The notes beneath the pieces are model-generated. The model worked only from the letters and a program-made list of their open reading frames with translations. It was not told where the DNA came from and made no database searches. A DNA stretch of 11,725 nt from JBCBSS01 sp039819065 (GTDB lineage Bacteria; Bacteroidota; Bacteroidia; Cytophagales; Cyclobacteriaceae). Every line of letters starts with the position of its first letter. Positions within the stretch are counted from its first letter, which is position 1. Shown one piece after another: positions 1 through 6,994 of this stretch. Made by a program: the position numbers and the translations under genes. The stretch is taken from NCBI GenBank assembly GCA_039819065.1, contig JBCBSS010000195.1:1-11725 (forward strand). The letters are read 5' to 3'.

Positions 1-80
1 ACTGGCATAGGCCTTAAGTGCTTCTTACACGGACATTTTTTGTTGTGGCAGACATTTCGCCATCGATGGTAAACTGTACT

Positions 81-111
81 ACAGCCATCATCAATGATAT
101 GATATGGCTGT
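81..111. repeat. Inverted repeat (imperfect hairpin) upstream of the AraC-type gene
   Basis: ACAGCCAT (81-88) pairs perfectly with ATGGCTGT (104-111). After one bulged base (C89), ATC (90-92) pairs with GAT (101-103), closing an 8-nt loop. That makes 11 base pairs in total. No T-run follows, so it does not look like an intrinsic terminator. It lies about 150 bp before the regulator gene and could be an operator or an RNA structure; the function is unknown. Confidence 0.45.
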
Positions 112-198
112 GTATCGGCAATAACTTGCTGTGCCTGGGTTGAGGTATTATACTGTCTTCAATATTGACCCAAGATATAATTTTTAACCCACTAGATA

Positions 199-210
199 TA
201 AAAGCTTTTA
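199..210. repeat. 12-bp perfect palindrome TAAAAGCTTTTA
   Basis: A perfect AT-rich 12-bp palindrome about 50 bp before the start of the AraC-type gene. It is followed at 218-227 by the purine-rich GAGGAGGAAA, which looks like a strong ribosome binding site but is 32 nt from the nearest annotated start. AGTTGA (214-219) and TCAACT (240-245) could pair around that purine run. The role is unproven; it may be a regulator site or a chance AT-rich palindrome. Confidence 0.3.
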
Positions 211-259
211 AGAAGTTGAGGAGGAAAGCGTAGCTTAAATCAACTATTCTCTAACAGCG

Positions 260-1324
260 ATGGAAAATCATTTAAACGTTATCCAACAATTCTATTCTTT
301 AAAAAATGGTCTGGAAATGTTGATTACTGTCATTGCTTTGGTCCATGGTATATTCATTTTATCGGCGAAGAAGAAGAGCATTTTAAGTTCGCAACATGGA
401 TTGTTTTTGTTGCTTCTCGGGGTTCATTTTCTGAGTTTAAACAGCTTAAACTATTTTGACTGGCAGCTACCCTTTCTTTCCGGCTTTGCCTTGTTGATGT
501 ATGGTCCGATGATGCTCGTAAAAGCCAGGGTATTGGCTAGTAAAACCAATCATGCATTTCGTTCATTGTTATATTACTGCGGTTTGACGGTCATTCTATT
601 AGTATTAATAGCCATTTTTGGTAAATCGAATACAACGCTTGTTCAATACGGTATTCATATCTATCTGAACCTGTTTTTGGTAGTAAGCATATTTACCTTC
701 AAAAAAGCGCCTAACCCACCTACTTTCTTGTTCAAATGGGCTCAAGCATTTATCGGGTTGTTCTTGATTATTAATTCTGCCTATATGGTAGTTATGGCAT
801 GTAGCCAATACTATCCCGGCCTGTATCTTTGGGCTAAAATTCCATTTACACTTCTGTTCATCTTGTTACTATTGAATAACATCAGGTTTTTCACTTCAAA
901 GCCCGGTTTTATCCATCAAATGGCAGCCTTTGACGGAAGTAAAAATTCAACTTTGAGGCACGATGTATTACGCGCTTTAGAGCAAACCATGAAGGGCAAG
1001 CGATTGTACCTCAAGCCGGATATTGACCTTAAGCTACTGGCATCAGAAAGTGGGTTTACAGAAAGAACGATTTCCGAAGCCATAAACTCAACAGGCAGTA
1101 ATTTCTATCACTTTGTCAATAGTTTTAGAATCGATCACGCCATCGCCATAATGAAAGCCGATACTAGTGGACATAAGCTGATCAAAGAAATCATGTATGC
1201 ATCGGGATTTGGTAATAAGGGCAGCTTCATCAATGCTTTCAAGGAAAAGTTCGGCGCACCTCCTTCAACCTATAGGGCACAATTGTTACAAGCCCCTTCA
1301 AATAATACTGACAAGCCAGTATAG
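260..1324 (+). CDS. Membrane-anchored AraC-family transcriptional regulator
   Basis: The protein has 354 residues. The N-terminal ~210 residues are strongly hydrophobic, with about six to seven likely membrane segments (roughly 18-35, 46-62, 70-88, 103-120, 128-147, 158-180, 190-208). The C-terminal ~110 residues form an AraC/XylS DNA-binding domain with two helix-turn-helix units. The first is around 256-292 (LASESGFTERTISEAIN) and the second around 308-339 (IKEIMYASGF, then FKEKFGAPPSTYR). This multi-membrane-helix plus AraC layout is common in Bacteroidota and suggests a sensor that acts on DNA from the inner membrane. The signal it reads is unknown. ATG260 is the most upstream ATG that includes the first helix, but no close ribosome binding site is visible. 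The small exported-protein gene 94 bp downstream on the same strand is a possible target or partner, which is inference only. Confidence 0.88.
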   Translation: MENHLNVIQQFYSLKNGLEMLITVIALVHGIFILSAKKKSILSSQHGLFLLLLGVHFLSLNSLNYFDWQLPFLSGFALLMYGPMMLVKARVLASKTNHAFRSLLYYCGLTVILLVLIAIFGKSNTTLVQYGIHIYLNLFLVVSIFTFKKAPNPPTFLFKWAQAFIGLFLIINSAYMVVMACSQYYPGLYLWAKIPFTLLFILLLLNNIRFFTSKPGFIHQMAAFDGSKNSTLRHDVLRALEQTMKGKRLYLKPDIDLKLLASESGFTERTISEAINSTGSNFYHFVNSFRIDHAIAIMKADTSGHKLIKEIMYASGFGNKGSFINAFKEKFGAPPSTYRAQLLQAPSNNTDKPV

Positions 1325-1334
1325 ACTATTAGAA

Positions 1335-1358
1335 GGTTCATGTACGTGTAGATGAACC
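1335..1358 (+). terminator. Possible weak terminator after the AraC-type gene
   Basis: GGTTCAT (1335-1341) and ATGAACC (1352-1358) form a 7-bp perfect stem with a 10-nt loop, 10 bp after the stop codon, followed by ATTTTG. The short stem and poor T-run make this a weak intrinsic terminator or just a 3' hairpin. If it works, it would separate the regulator from the next gene. Confidence 0.35.
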
Positions 1359-1418
1359 ATTTTGATGTGATAATTAGCCTTCCACCTCCGTATTTACAGG
1401 CTAAAAGATCATTTCATT

Positions 1419-2114
1419 ATGAGAGCTACTCTATTGTTAGTGCTAATATTGAATACCGTACATGTCAGTGCCCAAAGCAACTATTGGGACAAAAACAAGA
1501 TCAGGGCAGGTGAATGGATATACACAATGTCTCAAAAAGGAGATTCATTGGGTTATACCCATTTGACCATTAAAGACAATGGCAAGCAATGGTTGCTTAT
1601 CGATGATGCCAAGGTGCCCAACTTCGAAGAAACCATTTTCTGTTACGTGAACAAAAAGACTCTTCTACCCGATTCTATTTTGATGTCAGGTAAAATGTCG
1701 GGATTCCCAATTGACGTTCAAATAGCCTGGAAAGGAAATCATGTGAAGGGCTATGCGGACTTTCCCAAGCATCCTTCCCGACCCACAGTTCAAATCGATA
1801 CAACGCTCAGTGAAAAGGTCATTCCCAGGGTAATGTCATTCTATTTCCTGCCATTCTACCAGCAACTTGAAGCCGGCTATACGACGGAGTATGACCAATT
1901 CAATGCCAGCGATGGCCTGATCAGAAAGATAAAACTGATTATACCTTCGGAAGAGTCTATCAACGTTTCAGGGTATGATTACAATGTATATCGTGTGGAA
2001 TTGACTGGTGGAGTAGCACAACAGGTGATCTATGTTAATAGGGAACAGCCTGAAATCGTAAAGATCTCATTCAAGGATAATGATTGGGTTTACGAATTGA
2101 TTGAGAAAAAGTAG
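1419..2114 (+). CDS. Exported hypothetical protein, beta-rich (DUF3108-like at best)
   Basis: The protein has 231 residues. Residues 1-18 form a clear Sec signal peptide (MRATLLLVLILNTVHVSA) with likely cleavage before QSN. There is no lipobox cysteine, so the mature protein is probably periplasmic or secreted. The mature part is mostly short alternating strands with no membrane helix and no catalytic motif I can name. Phrases such as GEWIYTMSQKGDSLGYTHL near the start and QQVIYVNREQPEIVKI near the end resemble the strand pattern of periplasmic beta-barrel or clam-like proteins of the DUF3108/LolA type. That resemblance is weak and I assign no function. It sits 94 bp after the AraC-type gene in the same direction. 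No Bacteroidota promoter was found in the gap, so a shared transcript is possible despite the hairpin between them. Confidence 0.8.
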   Translation: MRATLLLVLILNTVHVSAQSNYWDKNKIRAGEWIYTMSQKGDSLGYTHLTIKDNGKQWLLIDDAKVPNFEETIFCYVNKKTLLPDSILMSGKMSGFPIDVQIAWKGNHVKGYADFPKHPSRPTVQIDTTLSEKVIPRVMSFYFLPFYQQLEAGYTTEYDQFNASDGLIRKIKLIIPSEESINVSGYDYNVYRVELTGGVAQQVIYVNREQPEIVKISFKDNDWVYELIEKK

Positions 2115-2130
2115 TGCGTTGGGTAATACA

Positions 2131-2199
2131 AGAACTGACGAAAAGTTATCGAGAGGTAGCAAAAAAAGAGGCGGAGATAAATCCCCGCCTATCAGTTCT
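2131..2199. repeat. Long-range inverted repeat AGAACTGA / TCAGTTCT enclosing the terminator hairpin
   Basis: AGAACTGA (2131-2138) and TCAGTTCT (2192-2199) are perfect 8-bp complements. Between them lies the GC-rich terminator hairpin (2169-2190) with its A/T run. The nested arrangement could extend the folded structure at the end of both the + strand gene ending at 2114 and the decayed minus-strand gene. No function is known. Confidence 0.4.
2161..2190 (-). terminator. Strong intrinsic terminator on the minus strand
   Basis: Read on the minus strand, AGGCGGGGA, a TTTA loop and TCTCCGCCT give a continuous 9-bp GC-rich stem (one G-U pair) followed by C and seven T. On the + strand the same stem has an A-C mismatch and no T-run, so the terminator is directional. 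It lies 65 bp past the last stop codon of the degenerate minus-strand gene and far (about 430 bp) from the MarR stop. This suggests it originally belonged to that decayed gene. Confidence 0.75.
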
Positions 2200-2254
2200 A
2201 AAATCTCTCATAAATAAAGTGACTAAACCTAAAAGATTAATCGTGATGGCTTAA

Positions 2255-2617
2255 TTATTTACCCGCTCGGATTAACCCATTCTGAGAGAAATCGTTATCG
2301 GTCAAACCGACTTTGAACTGATAATCTTTAAATATCAATTGTATCTTTTCTCACTTTTTAGCTGCCTCCTTTAAATCCAGCAGTACCTAATATTTATCCA
2401 AGATACCTTTATTACTTGGTGTAAGCAAGTGTTTTCGGCAAAGCACCCTTTTTGACAGTAGTTGATCTTTTTTACGTGGCGGTCATTCTTGTCTGATTAG
2501 GCTGCCAAGTTAGAGCATCCGGGTCAAGGGTTATTGGATACCTTTTCATTTCATACGCTAGTACACTAGCAATTGTTGCTTTCTTTATAATCTTAATGTT
2601 TTAAAAACTCAGTTTTC
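2255..2617 (-). pseudogene. Decayed C-terminal part of a LolA-like outer-membrane lipoprotein-sorting protein
   Basis: No intact gene is found here, but the minus strand reads as a broken protein. One frame gives ATIASVLAYEMKRYPITLDP and then DALTWQPNQTRMTAT to a TAA at 2474-2472. It continues in the same frame as KRSTTVKKGALPKTLAYTK to a double stop. The next frame then gives NKGILDKY, stop, VLLDLKEAAKK, stop, and EKIQLIFKDYQFKVGLTDND to a final TAA at 2257-2255. The last block resembles the usual C-terminus of LolA-like proteins (dyqF..GL...dFs...L.R), and the earlier KTLxYxK...DKY block fits the preceding part of that fold. Several stops and one frameshift mark it as dead. The N-terminal half is missing, and the remnant abuts the MarR stop at 2618. 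Family assignment is from memory of the motif pattern; being degenerate coding sequence is better supported than the exact family. Confidence 0.6.
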
Positions 2618-3079
2618 TCAAGTACCTGATGCCACCGGTATGTGCCGATTGAGGTTATTGGTTACACGCTCCAACAGGTCTATTAACTCCTCCTGATCTT
2701 GGGCATTAAGGTCTCCTAATATTTTTTCTCCCAATTGAAACATATGCTTCTTGGCCAATGCAAAGGTTTGTTTACCCCGATCTGCCAAACTCACCTTTAC
2801 TATTCTTCTGTCCTTGGTAGAATGGTACCTTCTCAGGTATTTCTTATCTACCAATTTATCTATAATTCCCGTTGTAGTGCTAACCGGCACATTGAGGTAC
2901 TCAGCGATATCTCTCATGATTACCTCTCCTTTACCTCCGATAAAGTCAATGACACAGAGGTCTTTCTTAGTGATATCTTCACATAATTCGACGCATGTAG
3001 CATCTACTTCCTGCATCTTAATGATCAAGTACTTCATTGCTTCAGTAAGCCGATTGATACGTTCTTCAGCCTGCTCCAT
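2618..3079 (-). CDS. MarR-family winged helix-turn-helix regulator
   Basis: The protein has 153 residues, a normal MarR length. N- and C-terminal helices (about 1-35 and 105-147) would form the dimer interface. The DNA-binding core includes MRDIAEYLNVPVSTTTGIID (55-74) as the recognition helix region, then KLVDKKYLRRYHSTKDRRIV with the typical wing D-R-R at 90-92. Cysteines 29, 33 and 42 cluster near the N-terminal part, where some MarR relatives sense oxidants or ligands; redox sensing here is only a possibility. The gene is transcribed away from the M16 peptidase gene and has a consensus Bacteroidota promoter. AGAGG about 10 nt before ATG3079 supports this start. The likely target is its own promoter, and perhaps the neighbouring peptidase or the former transport-related gene now decayed downstream. 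Confidence 0.92.
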   Translation of the reverse strand: MEQAEERINRLTEAMKYLIIKMQEVDATCVELCEDITKKDLCVIDFIGGKGEVIMRDIAEYLNVPVSTTTGIIDKLVDKKYLRRYHSTKDRRIVKVSLADRGKQTFALAKKHMFQLGEKILGDLNAQDQEELIDLLERVTNNLNRHIPVASGT

Positions 3080-3120
3080 ACGTGTTATACCTCTTTATAT
3101 TTCCACTAATGAGCGTAGGT

Positions 3121-3151
3121 CAAAAATAGTTCAGTTGTCAAAATATTCAAA
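3121..3151 (-). promoter_or_regulatory. Bacteroidota-type promoter for the MarR gene
   Basis: On the minus strand a -33 box TTTG (3151-3148) is followed by exactly 19 nt and then TATTTTTG (3128-3121). This is a full match to the Bacteroidota primary sigma consensus TTTG-N19-TAnnTTTG. Transcription would start near 3114, giving a leader of about 35 nt before ATG3079. The spacer carries the loosely symmetric TTG...CAA stretch at 3135-3150, a plausible but weak site for autorepression. Confidence 0.7.
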
Positions 3152-3374
3152 CGCCATTTGGCTTCGGTAAAGGCTCAAAATGCATTTCATTTCTGATTAT
3201 CAAATTAAACACCCATTTTACGTTATGGATCGACCGTTGTTATTCACACCTTCTGGTTTTGCTCATCTTGATATCCTACCGCCTAAATAAGGGATTATCA
3301 TCAAGCTTCAGTTGTCATTGTAGATGGAGCGCTGTTGACCTAGTTTCACGACCGTATTTAAAACCTAAATCAGT

Positions 3375-6242
3375 ATGTTTAAGAAATTAATTATTTACTC
3401 AGTATTGAGTCTGATAATTACGACGATGACGAACGCTCAGACGAAATTGGTAGAAAAAGTCACCAAAAAGGGTGACGAGATTGTGATTCCCTATAATAAG
3501 TATGAGTTAAGCAATGGCTTGACACTTATTATACATGAGGATCACTCGGATCCTGTGGTGCATGTAGATGTGACCTACCATGTGGGGTCGGCAAGAGAGC
3601 AGTTGCAGAAATCTGGTTTTGCTCACTTTTTCGAACACATGATGTTCCAGGGTTCTGACAATGTTGGAGACGAGGAACACTTCAAGTTTGTAACAGAATC
3701 GGGTGGTACTCTGAATGGTACTACAAACCGAGACAGAACTAACTACTTCGAAACTGTACCCAGCAATCAGCTGGAGACGATGCTATGGTTAGAGGCAGAT
3801 AGAATGGGTTTTCTGCTTGACGCTGTTACCCAGAAGAAATTTGAAGTACAGCGTGCTACGGTTAAAAACGAAAAACAACAGAACTACGACAACAGGCCTT
3901 ATGGACTTTCGCGTGAGCTAGGTGCCAAAGCGCTTTACCCTTATGGTCACCCTTATTCTTGGTTAACCATCGGTATCCTTGAAGATTTGGATAGAGTAGG
4001 TGTAGATGATCTTAAGGAATTCTTCCTAAGATGGTATGGGCCAAACAATGCGACGCTTACTGTCGGTGGTGACGTCAACCCTAAGGAAGTCATCAAAATG
4101 GTCGAAAAATACTTCGGATCTATACCGAGAGGACCTGAAGTAGACAAGATGAAACTAGATCCTGTACAATTAGATAAGGATCGTTATGTTTCTTACTACG
4201 ATAAAAACATCCGTTTCCCGGCATTGATCTTTACCTATCCCACGGTAGAAAGATTCCACCCGGATGAGCCTGCCTTAGATTGCCTTGCAGAAATCTTGGG
4301 ATCAGGTCGTTCAAGCTATTTCTACAGAAGCTTTGTACAAACGCAGAAAGCCATTCAATCAAGCGTATTTCATAGCACAAGTGAGCTAGCAGGTGAATTT
4401 TCAATGTTCGTACTACCATTCCCTGGTAGGTCAATGTCAGACTTTGAAAGCGAGGTGAGACAAGCACTTGCAGAATTTGAAAAGAACGGTGTTTCTGACG
4501 AAGAAATCACCAAGTTTAAGGCTAGATATGAATCTCGTAGAATCAACGGGTTGGCTACAGTTCGTGGTAAAGTAAGCCAGTTAGCTTCTTACGAGACCTT
4601 CACTAGTAATCCTAACTACATCCAAACAGAGCTTGACAGATACATGAAAGTATCCAAAGAGGATGTCATCAGGGTTTATAACCAATATGTTAAAGGCAAG
4701 TATGCTGTTATACAGAGTGTATTGGCTAGCGCGGATGGTCAACCTGCCAAGCCAGATAATTATACTCCTCCTACAGAGGGTGAAAACCCATTTCCTATCA
4801 CTAGTTACGATGGCTTGAATTATAACAAGGCTAAGGATAGCTTCGACAGAAGCAAAAAGCCTTCACCAGGTCAAAGCCCGTTGGTACCTGTTCCGGAATT
4901 CTGGACAACACAATTCAAAAACGGCATCAAGGTAATCGGTACTGAAACGAGTGAGATACCTACGGTAGCGCTTTCCCTGACCATTAATGGAGGGCATAAA
5001 TTTGATGTGAATGATCCTACTAAGTCTGGATTAGCAGTGCTTACGGCGGCAATGCTCAACGAATCGACTCAGAATTATAGTGCACAGGAGATTGCTTTAG
5101 AACTTGAGAAGCTGGGCAGTAGTATTAGCGTATCTGGGGGCGGTAGAAGTACCGTAGTATCTGTACAGTCATTAGCCAAAAATGTAGATGCCACACTGAA
5201 GTTGATGGAAGAACGTCTTTTCAGACCGGCATTCTCTGAAGCTGATTTCCAAAAAGCGAAAAAGCAACAGCTTGAAGGGGTAAAGGCCTCTTCAAAACAA
5301 CCTGTTCCCATCGCCAACAATGTTTATAACAGGTTGCTTTATGGTGACAAGCACATCATGTCCGTACCGGCTTCGGGTATAGAAGAAACGGTGGTTAACA
5401 TTACATTGGATGATGTAAAATCATTCTACGAGAAGTATTACACACCTTCTATCGCAGAGCTTGTAGTAGTTGGAGACATTTCTGAGAAAGAGATTTTAGG
5501 TAAACTTGATTTCCTTAAGTCATGGGAAGCCAAAGCAGTGAAAATCCCGGCAATGGCTACCACAGAAAAGATCGACAAAACACGTATCTACTTAGTAGAC
5601 AAAGAGAAGGCGCCTCAATCGGAAATTAGAATTGGGTATTTGACTGATATGTCTTATGATGCAACGGGTGAGTATTTCAAGACTTTCCTTACCAACTACA
5701 CTTTAGGTGGTGCTTTCAATAGCCGTATCAACCTTAACTTAAGAGAGGACAAAGGTTATACCTACGGTGCCCGTTCATTCTTCAGTGGCAGCGATGACCC
5801 AGGAGCTTATACCGCTAGTGCCGGTGTACGTGCTAACGTAACTGATAGCGCTGTGGCCGAGTTCATGAAGGAGATCAAACTCTTTGCTGATAAGGGTATT
5901 ACGCCGGACGAATTGACTTTCATGAAAAATTCAGTTGGTCAAAGGGATGCTTTGAGCTACGAAGCACCATGGCAGAAAACGGGTTTCCTTCGTCGAATAG
6001 TGCATTATGATCTTGACAAGAATTACGTGAAAAAGCAGAACGAAATCATCAATAAGATCACTAAAAAAGAAATCGACGCATTGGCTAAGAAACACTTACC
6101 TTACGATAAAATGAATATTGTGGTAGTGGGAGATAAGGCTTCGGTTAAGGCCAAGCTAGCCAGGCTCGGTTATGAAATTGTAGAAGTTGACACCAAGGGT
6201 AATATCGTTCAGGACAACACAAAAATCGAGACTGATAAGTAA
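3375..6242 (+). CDS. Exported M16 (insulinase/pitrilysin-type) zinc metallopeptidase, two-domain form
   Basis: The protein has 955 residues. Residues 1-21 form a signal peptide (ending TNA|QT), so it acts in the periplasm or at the cell surface; no type IX secretion tail is seen. The first M16 half carries the inverted zinc motif HxxEH as HFFEH (H84, E87, H88), with E166 in the ATVKNEKQQNYDNRPYG block as the likely third zinc ligand. A linker with PSPGQSPLVPVPEF (about 495-510) leads to the second half. That half has no HxxEH but keeps the substrate-binding Arg/Tyr pair in LREDKGYTYG (R790, Y797). This active plus inactive clam-shell layout matches full-length bacterial M16 enzymes, which degrade peptides and small unfolded proteins. 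It starts 295 bp from the divergent MarR gene and ends at a strong hairpin, so it is probably transcribed alone. Its substrate is unknown. Confidence 0.95.
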   Translation: MFKKLIIYSVLSLIITTMTNAQTKLVEKVTKKGDEIVIPYNKYELSNGLTLIIHEDHSDPVVHVDVTYHVGSAREQLQKSGFAHFFEHMMFQGSDNVGDEEHFKFVTESGGTLNGTTNRDRTNYFETVPSNQLETMLWLEADRMGFLLDAVTQKKFEVQRATVKNEKQQNYDNRPYGLSRELGAKALYPYGHPYSWLTIGILEDLDRVGVDDLKEFFLRWYGPNNATLTVGGDVNPKEVIKMVEKYFGSIPRGPEVDKMKLDPVQLDKDRYVSYYDKNIRFPALIFTYPTVERFHPDEPALDCLAEILGSGRSSYFYRSFVQTQKAIQSSVFHSTSELAGEFSMFVLPFPGRSMSDFESEVRQALAEFEKNGVSDEEITKFKARYESRRINGLATVRGKVSQLASYETFTSNPNYIQTELDRYMKVSKEDVIRVYNQYVKGKYAVIQSVLASADGQPAKPDNYTPPTEGENPFPITSYDGLNYNKAKDSFDRSKKPSPGQSPLVPVPEFWTTQFKNGIKVIGTETSEIPTVALSLTINGGHKFDVNDPTKSGLAVLTAAMLNESTQNYSAQEIALELEKLGSSISVSGGGRSTVVSVQSLAKNVDATLKLMEERLFRPAFSEADFQKAKKQQLEGVKASSKQPVPIANNVYNRLLYGDKHIMSVPASGIEETVVNITLDDVKSFYEKYYTPSIAELVVVGDISEKEILGKLDFLKSWEAKAVKIPAMATTEKIDKTRIYLVDKEKAPQSEIRIGYLTDMSYDATGEYFKTFLTNYTLGGAFNSRINLNLREDKGYTYGARSFFSGSDDPGAYTASAGVRANVTDSAVAEFMKEIKLFADKGITPDELTFMKNSVGQRDALSYEAPWQKTGFLRRIVHYDLDKNYVKKQNEIINKITKKEIDALAKKHLPYDKMNIVVVGDKASVKAKLARLGYEIVEVDTKGNIVQDNTKIETDK

Positions 6243-6256
6243 TCAGATAAATAAAT

Positions 6257-6281
6257 GATAAGGGCTTTTCGAGCGCTTATC
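6257..6281 (+). repeat. Small hairpin just after the M16 stop codon
   Basis: GATAAGGGC (6257-6265) pairs with GCGCTTATC (6273-6281) with one mismatch and a 7-nt loop. There is no real T-run after it. It lies before the stronger hairpin at 6303-6335 and may protect the 3' end of the transcript or contribute to termination. Confidence 0.35.
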
Positions 6282-6302
6282 TTACCAAGTGTACATCATA
6301 CC

Positions 6303-6340
6303 AGTAAAGAGGTTACTCAAAGTAACCTCTTTACTTTTAA
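6303..6340 (+). terminator. Intrinsic terminator between convergent genes
   Basis: AGTAAAGAGGTTACT (6303-6317), a CAA loop and AGTAACCTCTTTACT (6321-6335) form a perfect 15-bp stem, with a short T-run (TTT after a final CT) on the + strand. It lies 60 bp past the M16 stop and 15 bp before the end of the convergent DUF1348 gene. It should stop M16 transcription and may also serve the opposite strand, although no T-run is seen in that direction. Confidence 0.75.
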
Positions 6341-6349
6341 AAGGCTACT

Positions 6350-6769
6350 TCACTTTACTCTTCTCTCCTCCTCTTTAATAGGCAAATCATTAATGCTGGC
6401 ATAGCGTTTACGCATCAGGCCATTCTCATCAAACTCCCAATTCTCGTTGCCATAAGCCCTATACCATTGGCCTGAGTCATCGCGATACTCATACTCAAAC
6501 CGCACAGCGATACGATTGTCAGTAAAAGCCCAAAGCTCTTTCTTAAGCTTATAATCAAGTTCTTTATTCCATTTTCGCGTGAGAAATTCGCGCACGGCTT
6601 CTCTCCCATTTAAGAATTCAGACCGGTTTCTCCATTCTGTATGCTCAGTATAGGCCATGGATACTTTATGCGGATCTCGGGTATTCCAGGCATCCTCAGC
6701 TGCCTGTACTTTTTGCTTGGCGCTTTCCAGTGTAAAAGGCGGTAACGGTGGTCTTTGCTCGTTGCTCAT
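6350..6769 (-). CDS. DUF1348 / nuclear transport factor 2-like (SnoaL-fold) protein
   Basis: The protein has 139 residues and no signal peptide or membrane segment, so it is cytoplasmic. It is an almost complete match to the conserved pattern of DUF1348. The recognisable blocks are PPFTLESAKQKVQAAEDAWN near the start, YTEHTEWRNRSEFLNGREAV, RKWNKELDYKLKKELWAF, and the closing GLMRKRYASINDLPI. The fold is a small cone-shaped alpha+beta barrel related to SnoaL and NTF2, often found in small-molecule binding proteins. The biochemical role of this highly conserved family is not established. Residues such as the WRNR and GNENWEF positions may line a pocket, which is inference. The gene is divergent from the FAD disulfide oxidoreductase across a 225-bp region with a strong palindrome, so the two may share control. 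Confidence 0.92.
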   Translation of the reverse strand: MSNEQRPPLPPFTLESAKQKVQAAEDAWNTRDPHKVSMAYTEHTEWRNRSEFLNGREAVREFLTRKWNKELDYKLKKELWAFTDNRIAVRFEYEYRDDSGQWYRAYGNENWEFDENGLMRKRYASINDLPIKEEERRVK

Positions 6770-6858
6770 TTTGATTATGATTAAAGATACATTTCAATTT
6801 ATGAGTAGTCAGCTATTATGAACTGACACAAAGAAGACAAAGTCACTTATAATGCGAT

Positions 6859-6904
6859 TTGACAGGATGTTTTTTGACACTTGACTATAGATATCTAATG
6901 TCAA
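6859..6904. promoter_or_regulatory. Probable operator: 24-bp palindrome with repeated TTGAC half-sites
   Basis: TTGAC (6881-6885), two bases, TAGATATCTA (6888-6897, perfect 10-bp palindrome), two bases, then GTCAA (6900-6904) form a 24-bp dyad. Two further TTGAC copies lie upstream at 6859-6863 and 6874-6878. The site is in the divergent region between the DUF1348 and oxidoreductase genes, 90 bp before the latter's start. This is typical of an operator for a dimeric regulator controlling one or both genes. No obvious regulator gene is adjacent. Confidence 0.55.
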
Positions 6905-6994
6905 CTACCATACCTTTTACAGGTCGGTTATCTCATAAATTGCCTCTAACAATCAAGCAATTAGCACATTTCCCTCATCTAAAACAGTAATCTT

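Noticed and set aside
14..91. A 25-codon minus-strand reading frame beginning MMAVVQFTIDGEM
   Set aside because: It looks mildly coding-like, but it is very short, overlaps the hairpin at 81-111, has no clear ribosome binding site, and matches no family I recognise. It could be a remnant of a gene, but support is too thin.
126..154. Sigma-70-like promoter TTGCTG-N17-TATACT before the AraC-type gene
   Set aside because: It matches the E. coli style consensus, but Bacteroidota use a different -33/-7 pattern, so a chance match is likely.
2472..2549. A 25-aa minus-strand ORF (MKRYPITLDP...) as a small peptide gene or RiPP precursor
   Set aside because: The reading continues in the same frame beyond the stop with protein-like sequence and then joins LolA-like blocks in another frame. 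It is better explained as part of a decayed gene.
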